Under the pieces are notes generated by a model. The model was not told the origin of the DNA, ran no database searches, and saw nothing but the letters and a program-made list of their open reading frames with translations. A program made the translations under genes and the position numbers. Below, one piece after another: positions 55,642 to 64,000 of a DNA stretch of 64,000 nt; position 1 is the first letter of the stretch, and the number at the start of each line of letters is the position of its first letter. The stretch lies in contig CAVWBD010000009.1 of NCBI GenBank assembly GCA_963753105.1, positions 423,912-487,911 of the forward strand. Direction: 5' to 3'. Origin of the DNA: SZUA-36 sp963753105 (GTDB lineage Bacteria; Pseudomonadota; Gammaproteobacteria; Xanthomonadales; SZUA-36).

Positions 55642-56916
55642 ATGGCAACCCGAGTTCTTCTACTTTTTATGCTGGCTTTCAGCATAACGGCGAGCGCCCA
55701 GTCCGAAGATCATTTCCTGGTAACAAGGCTGACGGACGACCTGCTGATGCTGAGCACCGACCAGGGCAGTTACAGCAACAATTCCCTGGTATTTACCGGC
55801 CCGGATGGCCTGTTGCTGGTGGATACACATGGCAGGGATGATGCAGGGGCTTTCGAGTCCTTTGTGGAGAGCCTGGGTTTCGGTAAGCCAAAGTACATTA
55901 TCAACACACACCGCCATGTCGAGCATATCGGCGGCAATCACCGGTTCGGCGCCGACCCGCTCGTGGTCGCCCACAAGCTGTTTCCGGAAAAACTGCGTAG
56001 CGGCACTTTCCTGTTTGCTGAATACCCGCCGGAAGCCATGCCCGATATCACTTTTGAAGAATCACTGGAAATCAGTTTCAACAACGAGATCATTCGCCTG
56101 GTGAATATCGGTGGCAGCCACGACGATAATGAAATCATGGTCTTTTTCACAAAACACGGGATCGCCCATGTCAGCTCAGTGGTCAATGGCTTTAATTTTC
56201 CTTCGGTTGACAGCGCTGGTGACGTACTGCAATTCGAACCCAGGACCAGGCAATTGATGGAGTTATTGCCACCTGGTACACGCCTGGTGTCCGGCCATAA
56301 CGGCCAGGCAACCGGTTTTGATTTTGTCGGTCGCTGGGACCAGTTGGAGCCATACGCGGAAATGATGAAGGACACAGTGACCGTCGTACGTGACCAGCTC
56401 GCTACCGGTAAGACCAGAGAGGATATGACCAAGGCCGGTGTATTTGATGCCTACAAGCAATACGCCGGTAGTTATGTCAGTACTGAAGAGTGGCTCGACT
56501 ACGTGGTCAGTGCACTGACAGAAACCCATGAGCCACTTGATGATATCTGTAAACCGGTTTACAAAGTCTGGAAACAGGACGGCGCTGAAGCGGCAGTGCA
56601 ACACTATCAACGACTGCTGAAGAGCGATCCCGGGCAATACGATTTTCAGCCGTACACCTTGCTGGCGATCGGTTCACAACTGATGGGCAATGAAAAATAC
56701 GCCGATGCGGTCACGTTCCTGCTGGGTAGCCGTGAAACCTACCCGGATTCGGAGTATGGCTATTACACGCATTACCTCGCGGCCAAGTCCCTGCAACAAC
56801 TCGGCCGTAACGATCAAGCGATCAGCCAGGCCCGTGAGTCGCTGCGTCTGAACGCCGAATTCGCAAGCGCGACTGAACTGCTGGATGCGCTGGTAGATTC
56901 TACAGAGGAAAAATAG
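55642..56916 (+). CDS. Secreted metallo-beta-lactamase-fold hydrolase
   Basis: A 424-residue protein with a signal peptide (VLLLFMLAFSITASAQ). The MBL metal motif appears as INTHRHVEHIGG near residue 90, with glutamate where HxHxDH has aspartate; further ligands are in GGSHDDNEI near 170 and SGHNGQATG near 225. The last 150 residues are helical and TPR-like (AVQHYQRLLKSDPG, AISQARESLRLNAEF). The family contains periplasmic quinoprotein-relay and beta-lactamase-like enzymes; the substrate is unknown. AAGGA precedes the ATG at 55642. Confidence 0.82.
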   Translation: MATRVLLLFMLAFSITASAQSEDHFLVTRLTDDLLMLSTDQGSYSNNSLVFTGPDGLLLVDTHGRDDAGAFESFVESLGFGKPKYIINTHRHVEHIGGNHRFGADPLVVAHKLFPEKLRSGTFLFAEYPPEAMPDITFEESLEISFNNEIIRLVNIGGSHDDNEIMVFFTKHGIAHVSSVVNGFNFPSVDSAGDVLQFEPRTRQLMELLPPGTRLVSGHNGQATGFDFVGRWDQLEPYAEMMKDTVTVVRDQLATGKTREDMTKAGVFDAYKQYAGSYVSTEEWLDYVVSALTETHEPLDDICKPVYKVWKQDGAEAAVQHYQRLLKSDPGQYDFQPYTLLAIGSQLMGNEKYADAVTFLLGSRETYPDSEYGYYTHYLAAKSLQQLGRNDQAISQARESLRLNAEFASATELLDALVDSTEEK

Positions 56917-56940
56917 AGCCCCGATTACATGCGCACTGGT

Positions 56941-57408
56941 CTACGCTCCGAACGCCCCGCACACTTCCGGCGGGGCCTGGACCAGTTCGATCAGCACCCC
57001 TTCCCCACCGATGGGAAATTCATCACTGGCCTTGGGGTGGATAAAGCAGATGTCAAAACCGGATGCGCCCTTGCGGATACCGCCAGGGGCAAATCGAACC
57101 CCTTGTGCCTCCAGCCACGCCACCGCCGCAGGCAGGTCGTCAACCCACAAGCCCACGTGGTTGAGCGGCGGGGTCTGTACCCTGGGTTTTCCTTCTGGAT
57201 CGATCGGTTGCATCAGGTCAACTTCGACCCGGTGCAGGCCGGACCCCAGGCTCAGGATGTCTTCGTCGACATTTTCCGTGTCACTGCGATAAGTACCGAC
57301 CGGCTCCAGGCCCAGCATATCCACCCACAAGCCGCGCAAGCGGCCCTTGTCCAGGCCACTGACGGCGATCTGCTGGATACCCAGTATTTTGAACGGTCGC
57401 TGATCCAT
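56941..57408 (-). CDS. mce: Methylmalonyl-CoA epimerase (VOC family)
   Basis: It interconverts (S)- and (R)-methylmalonyl-CoA between propionyl-CoA carboxylase and the mutase. The vicinal-oxygen-chelate fold has two modules: KILGIQQIAVSGLD at the N-terminus (metal ligand region) and LNHVGLWVDDLPAAVAWLEA near residue 90, ending IHPKASDEFPIGGEGVLIEL, typical of the epimerase. The assignment rests on fold and on its place as last gene of the mutase-carboxylase operon. AGGGGAGACTT precedes the ATG. Length 155. Confidence 0.85.
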   Translation of the reverse strand: MDQRPFKILGIQQIAVSGLDKGRLRGLWVDMLGLEPVGTYRSDTENVDEDILSLGSGLHRVEVDLMQPIDPEGKPRVQTPPLNHVGLWVDDLPAAVAWLEAQGVRFAPGGIRKGASGFDICFIHPKASDEFPIGGEGVLIELVQAPPEVCGAFGA

Positions 57409-57424
57409 AAGTCTCCCCTGCTGC

Positions 57425-58461
57425 TCAAAGCTCCGGTTTTTCATTGTGCTGAAGAAACAGCTCCAGCAGTTGCCTGGCGGCCGTGACCGGCGGCATCCTG
57501 CCTTCGCTGACTGCTGCTTCCAACAGCGGAATCTGCCGCGCTTACCGACGCATCTTCCTGCAAGGTGGCCAGCAGGGCATCGTCCACCTCCGACCACATC
57601 CAGTCACGTGCCTGCCCGGCACGCCGCACGGCCAACTCACCCGCATTCCTCCAGTGTCCGCGTGGTGTTGCAGAACCTGTCTCCCAGGCCTCTGCGATAC
57701 CCGAGCCGTCACGGGCCGAACAGGTCTGAACCTGCACTTTCCAGTCTGCTGAACGCGGATGCAGCAGGCGCAAGGCATTGCGATACTCCGCTGCCGAGCG
57801 TCCGGCGAGCGCCGCCAGTTCGTCATCGGCCTTGTTGATCAGGATCAGGTCGGCCAGTTCCATGATGCCGCGCTTGATGCCCTGCAGTTCATCACCACCG
57901 CCCGGCAACAGCAGCAGCACGAACATGTCGGTCATATCCGCCACCCGGGTCTCGGATTGGCCCGACCCCGACCGTCTCCACGATGATCACGTCAAACCCG
58001 GCGGCCTCGCAAAGGATCAGGGCCTCGCGGCTGCGCCGCGTCACACCACCCAGCGTCTTGCCGGCCGGCGACGGCCGGATATAGGCCTCGCGGCGTCGGG
58101 ACAACAACTCCATGCGGGTCTTGTCACCCAGGATGGAACCGCCGCTGATGGCCGAAGACGGGTCCACGGTCAGCACGGCCACCCGGTGGCCCTCATCGAT
58201 GACGTGGTTGCCCAGCGCCTCGATAAAGGTCGATTTGCCGACCCCCGGCACGCCCGGAAATCCCCAAGGCGGATGGACTTGCCCGCATGCGGCAGTCAAG
58301 GCGCTGCAGCAGGGCGCTGGCGTGCGCGCGGTGGTCGTCGCGGGTGGACTCGATCAGCGTGATGGCCCGCGCGAGCGCGCGGCGGTTACCCTCCAGCACA
58401 GCCGTCGGCCAGGGCCTCGGTGTCCGCCGTCAGACCGGCTTCGCTGTCGATCCTGACGCAT
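57425..58461 (-). CDS. meaB: Methylmalonyl-CoA mutase chaperone GTPase MeaB, heavily frameshifted
   Basis: MeaB (ArgK family) is a G3E GTPase that protects and reloads the cobalamin mutase. Recognisable pieces in changing frames: LEGNRRALARAITLIEST, the P-loop GVPGVGKSTFIEALG, LTVDPSSAISGGSILGDKTR, IIVETVGVG, ADMTDMFVLLLLPGGGDELQ and the guanine-specificity motif LINKADD, then the end LLELFLQHNEKPEL. At least six frame changes (near 58450, 58405, 58300, 58250, 57963 and 57535), most repaired by removing one base, rebuild about 340 residues. It sits between pccA and mce as expected. Confidence 0.85.
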
Positions 58462-58467
58462 CACCGC

Positions 58468-60468
58468 TTACTCGAACTCCATGATCTTGTCGTCCACGGC
58501 CAGGCTGGCACCGGGCTCGTAGTTGATCTTGGCCACCACGCCATCGCGTTCGGCCCGCAGGGTGTTTTCCATTTTCATGGCCTCGAGCACCGCCAGTTCC
58601 TCGCCCGCGTGCACGCTCTGCCCTCCTTGACCGCCAGCGATACCAGCAGACCCGGCATCGGGCGAAAGCAGGAAACCTGGACATATCCGGCGGCGTCCTT
58701 GACCGGCATATGGTGCATGAGTTCCGCGACCCTGCGGCGTGACAACCCTGACATCGGCCTGCGATCCGCCATGGAACAGGCGGATAGGTCTGCTCATCCC
58801 GCTCGACCTGCACGAATATCTCCTCGCCATTGATCGTGCCGCTGAACAGATGCTGCCCGAATTCCCATTGGCTGCGCACCGCGTAGGTCTGTGCCGTTGA
58901 ACTCCACATCGTGCCCGCCCTCGGCCGGAGACCACGCTGACCGGGTGGTATTCATCGTTCATCACCACGACCCAGTCATCACGCACACGCCGCTCATGCC
59001 CGCTCAGCTGGCCGTCGATCCGGGCCGCACGGTCCCGGTAGCCGCGCAGCATCGAGGCCGCCACCGAGACGAAGATGACTGGGATCGTCGTGGGGCACAT
59101 CGGCCGGGTGGAAACCGTCCGGGTACTCCTCGCGCAATCATGTTGGTGCTCATGTCACCGCTGACAAACCGCGGGTGCACCATCAGCGCTGACAGGAAAC
59201 TGAGGTTGCTGGAGACGCCGCGGATCAGGAAGCGATCCAGCGCCGAGCGCATGTGGGCGCATGGCCTCTTCCCGGTCGGCGCCATAGGTGATCAGCTTGG
59301 CGATCATCGGGTCGTAATACATGGACACCTCGCCGCCTTCGAACACGCCGGTGTCCACGCGCACGTGATCGTCCTCCTCCGGCGGCCGGTAATACACCAG
59401 GCGGCCGATGGATGGCAGGAAGTTGCGGAACGGGTCTTCGGCATAGACGCGGGATTCGATCGCCCAGCCGTTGATGCCCACGTCCTCCTGGGTCGAGCGG
59501 CAGTTCTTCGCCGTCGGCCACGCGGATCATCAGCTCCACCAGGTCGACAGCCGGTGATCAATTCGGTGACCGGGTGCTCCACCTGCAGGCGGGTGTTCAT
59601 CTCCAGGAAGTAGAAATTGCGCTTGGCGTCGACGATGAACTCGACCGTGCCGGCGGACTGGTAGTCCACCGCCTTGGCCAGCGCCACGGCCTGCTCGCCC
59701 ATCGCCTTGCGGGTCGCCGCATCGAGAAACGGTGACGGCGCTTCTTCGATCACCTTCTGGTGACGGCGCTGCAGTGAGCATTCGCGTTCGTTCAGGTAGA
59801 CGACGTTGCCGTGGCGTGTCGGCGATGACCTGGATCTCGATGTGGCGCGGCTCTTCGATAAACTTCTCCACGAACATGCGGTCGTCGCCGAAACTGGAGC
59901 GCGCCTCGTTGGAGGCCCGTTCGAAGCCATCGCGGCACTCATCATCGTTGCGTGCAATACGCATGCCCTTGCCGCCGCCACCGGCAGTGGCCTTGAGCAT
60001 CACCGGGTAACCGATCTCGTTGGCGATCTCCACGGCGTGATCGGCATCGCGCAGCACGTCGGTGAAACCCGGGAATGGTGTTGACCCCGGCTTTGTCGGC
60101 CAGCTTCTTGGAGGTGATCTTGTCGCCCATGGCCTCGATGGCGTGGGTGCTTGGGGCCGATAAAGGCGATGCCCGCTGCCGCCAGCGCTTCGCAAAACTC
60201 GGAGTTCTCGGACAGAAATCCATAGCCCGGATGTACCGCCTGGGCGCCGGTGTCCCGGCAGGCCTGGATGATCTTGTCCTTCAACAGATAGCTCTGCGTC
60301 GACGGCGGCGGGCCGATGTTGCACGGCCTCATCGGCCATTTGCACGTGCAGGGCGTCACGGTCGGCATCGGAATAGACGGCGACGGTCTTGATGCCCATC
60401 TTGCGGGCGGACTTGATGACCCGGCAGGCGATCTCGCCGCGGTTTGCAATCAGGATTTTGTCAAACAC
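58468..60468 (-). CDS. pccA: Propionyl-CoA carboxylase alpha chain (biotin carboxylase plus BCCP), heavily frameshifted
   Basis: The alpha chain carboxylates its own biotin with bicarbonate and ATP. Pieces in several frames: FDKILIANRGEIACRVIKSA at the start, VHPGYGFLSENSEF, the ATP-grasp loop KATAGGGGKGMRIA, FYFLEMNTRLQVEHPVTE, AIESRVYAEDP, and the biotin attachment site LEAMKMENTL near the C-terminus. Total span fits about 665 residues, the normal size for PccA. At least eight frame changes occur. A GTG at 60468 is taken as start because the family begins V/MFDKILIANRGE; an ATG at 60492 is possible. Confidence 0.87.
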
Positions 60469-60501
60469 GTGCTGATCCCCTGCTCGGTTCATGACGATAG
60501 G

Positions 60502-62037
<1,536 letters not shown>

Positions 62038-62054
62038 GGTTGTTCCCTGTCGTT

Positions 62055-64000
62055 TCACAGCGATGTGGCGCGGATCAGCCCTTGGCGTCGATATCTGCGA
62101 CCTTGCCGGCGCTCCTTGATAATGTCGAGAACCTCGCGGGCGGCATTCGAGGATATTGGTGCCCGGGCCATAGATCGGCCGCAACGCCGGATCCCAGCAA
62201 TTCCGCGTGGTCCTGCGGCGGGATCACGCCGCCGCAGATGACGATGATATCACCGGCCCCCGCCTTCTTCAGGCCATCGATCACCTGTGGCACCAGGGTC
62301 TTGTGCCCCGCTGCCTGTGAAGAGATGCCGATCACGTGCACATCGTTCTCGATGGCCTCGCGCACCGCTTCTTCCGGGCGTCTGGAACAGGGGCCCGATA
62401 TCCACGTCGAAACCGATATCCGCAAACGCCGTGGCGATCACCCTGGCGCCGCGGTCGTGCCCGTCCTGGCCGAGTTTGCAGACCAGCATACGCGGCCGGC
62501 GCCCCTCGTTGCGGGCAAACTCCTCCACTTCCTGCTGAACAGACATAAAATCCTCGTCGCCTTCATAGGCAGAGCCGTACACGCCTGCGATCGAGTGGTT
62601 CACGGCCCGGTGGCGGCCATAGACCGTTTCCAGTGCGTCTGATATTTCACCGACCGTGGCGCGTGCTCGCGCGGCAGTCGACGGCCAGTGCCAGCAGATT
62701 GCCGGTTCCGTCCCGCGCCGCACTGGTCAGTGCATCCAGGGCCTGCTGGCACTGCAGCTTCGTCGCCGTCCCTGCCGGACCTGCTCGAGGCGCCGGACCT
62801 GGGCTTCACGCACGGCGCTGTTGTCGATATCCAGAATATCGACCGGCGTGTTCCTCCTCCGGCTGGTACTTGTTGACACCGACGATGACCTCTTCGCCGC
62901 GGTCGATACGGGCCTGGCGCAGCGCCGACGCCTCCTCGATACGCATCTTGGGCATGCCGGATTCCACCGCCCTGGTCATGCCGCCCATCTCTTCCACCTC
63001 GTCGATCAGCTTGCGGGCCTCGCTCGCCAGCTCGTCGGTCAGGCTTTCCACGTAGTAGGAACCCGCCAGCGGATCCACCACGCTGGTGATGCCGGTTTCC
63101 TCCTGCAGCACCAGCTGGGTGTTGCGCGCGATGCGGGCCGAGAACTCGGTCGGCAGGGCCAGCGCCTCGTCGAAGGAGTTGGTGTGCAGCGACTGCGTGC
63201 CGCCGAGCGCCGCCGCCATGCGCCTCGATGGTGGTGCGCATGATGTTGTTGTACGGATCCGTGGCCGTCAGGCTGACACCGGAGGTCTGGCAGTGGGTGC
63301 GCAGCATCAGCGAGCGCGGGTCTTTCGGTGCAAACTTCTCCGCCATCAGCGTGGACCACAGCAGGCGCGCCGCGCGCAGCTTGGCCACCTCCATGAAGAA
63401 GTTCATGCCGATGCCGAAAAAGAACGACAGCCGCGGCGCAAACGCGTCCACGTCCAGCCCGCTGGCGATCGCGGCGCGCACGTACTCGATGCCGTCGGCG
63501 ATGGTATAGGCCAGTTCCTGGGCGCAGGTCGCCCCGGCTTCCTGCATGTGGTAGCCGGAAATCGAAACGGAATTGAACCTCGGCATGTTGTGCGGACGTG
63601 TAAGCGATGATGTCGGAGACGATCCGCATGGATGGTTCGGGCGGATAGATATAGGTATTGCGGACCATGAACTCCTTCAGGATGTCGTTCTGAAGGGTGC
63701 CGGCGAGATTGCTCCGGCGCCACGCCCTGCTCCTCGGCGGCGACGATGTACATCGCCATGACCGGCAGCACCGCACCGTTCATCGTCATCGAAACCGACA
63801 TCCTGTCCAGCGGAATGCCGTCGAACAGGATTTTCATGTCCTCCACGGTGTCGATCGCCACGCCCGCCTTGCCGACATCACCGACCACGCGCGGGTGATC
63901 GGAGTCATAACCACGATGGGTGGCGAGGTCAAAGGCCACCGACAGGCCGGTCTGGCCTGCCTCCAGGTTCTTGCGGTAAAAAGCGTTGGATTCTTCCGCG
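62055..64000 (-). CDS. Methylmalonyl-CoA mutase, frameshifted; N-terminus beyond the window
   Basis: The mutase isomerises (R)-methylmalonyl-CoA to succinyl-CoA with adenosylcobalamin. Visible in changing frames: VAFDLATHRGYDSDHPRVVG, MRIVSDIIAYTS, FNSVSISGYHMQEAGA and RTHCQTSGVSLTA of the substrate barrel. The C-terminal B12 domain follows, with the cobalt-histidine motif GQDGHDRGARVIATAFAD and VICGGVIPPQDH. Its end, AREVLDIIKERR, is read after dropping a C near 62145, with TGA at 62055-62057. At least seven frame changes occur. About 65 N-terminal residues should lie past 64000. A one-chain enzyme with its own B12 domain (ScpA/MutB type). Confidence 0.88.

Overview
The window reads as one continuous stretch of chromosome from a free-living, aerobic gammaproteobacterium, probably marine or sediment type. 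The evidence is gene order typical of that class (gpmI-envC-ctpA; secB-gpsA; rhlB divergent from trxA-rho; ftsE-ftsX next to rpoH), a split cobalamin-dependent ribonucleotide reductase (nrdJa/nrdJb), a caa3-type cytochrome oxidase, an ExeA/ExeB-type secretion pair and a monomeric isocitrate dehydrogenase. I see no tRNA or rRNA gene, prophage, insertion sequence with a transposase, or CRISPR array. The species cannot be named from the sequence alone.

Layout. 1-7.8 kb (+): the end of a degenerate GGDEF/EAL protein, then gluQ, accA, tilS, xseB, ispA and dxs (fatty acid and isoprenoid precursor supply plus tRNA modification). 7.8-15.8 kb (-): two small stress or membrane genes, a DUF2891 secreted protein, a nucleoside salvage operon (deoA-deoD-cdd) and nrdJa-nrdJb behind two NrdR boxes. 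16.1-23.7 kb: a secreted acidic protein, trmL, gpsA-secB-rhodanese on the minus strand, then gpmI-envC-ctpA. 23.7-24.3 kb: a long non-coding element (A) with terminal inverted repeats. 24.3-27.9 kb (-): DUF1820, rhomboid, gspB and gspA. 28.3-36.2 kb (+): a complete cytochrome c oxidase operon with its assembly and heme A genes. 36.2-36.5 kb: two palindromic repeats. 36.6-40.5 kb: gcvP and an arylamine N-acetyltransferase-like gene. 40.6-45.0 kb (-): rpoH, non-coding element B, ftsX, ftsE and rhlB. 45.3-49.4 kb (+): trxA, rho and icd. 49.5-56.9 kb: PPK2-family kinase, HerA-like ATPase, YegP-like protein, malate dehydrogenase, gamma carbonic anhydrase and a metallo-beta-lactamase-fold protein. 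56.9-64.0 kb (-): a propionyl-CoA to succinyl-CoA operon (methylmalonyl-CoA mutase, pccB, pccA, meaB, epimerase).

How the genes fit together. The oxidase block carries structural genes, copper delivery (ctaG, perhaps a Sco-like protein), SURF1 and heme O/A synthesis in one operon. Two separate systems, NrdJ and methylmalonyl-CoA mutase with its chaperone MeaB, need adenosylcobalamin, so this cell should make or import B12. icd and mdh are TCA cycle enzymes, and the propionyl-CoA operon feeds the cycle at succinyl-CoA.

Data quality matters here. Many genes are broken by single-base indels, nearly all of which are repaired by dropping one base: DUF1820, gspB, rpoH (twice), ftsX (twice), rho, and at least twenty places between 57.4 and 64 kb. 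They fall in essential or pathway-linked genes whose protein sequence is otherwise well conserved, so sequencing or assembly error is the simplest explanation. One of them makes an artificial 1190-residue Rho-isocitrate dehydrogenase reading frame.

The most interesting unexplained signal is the pair of related non-coding elements A (23.7-24.3 kb) and B (41.7-42.0 kb). They share ordered conserved blocks and stems that differ in sequence but keep their pairing, which points to a structured RNA, possibly mobile.
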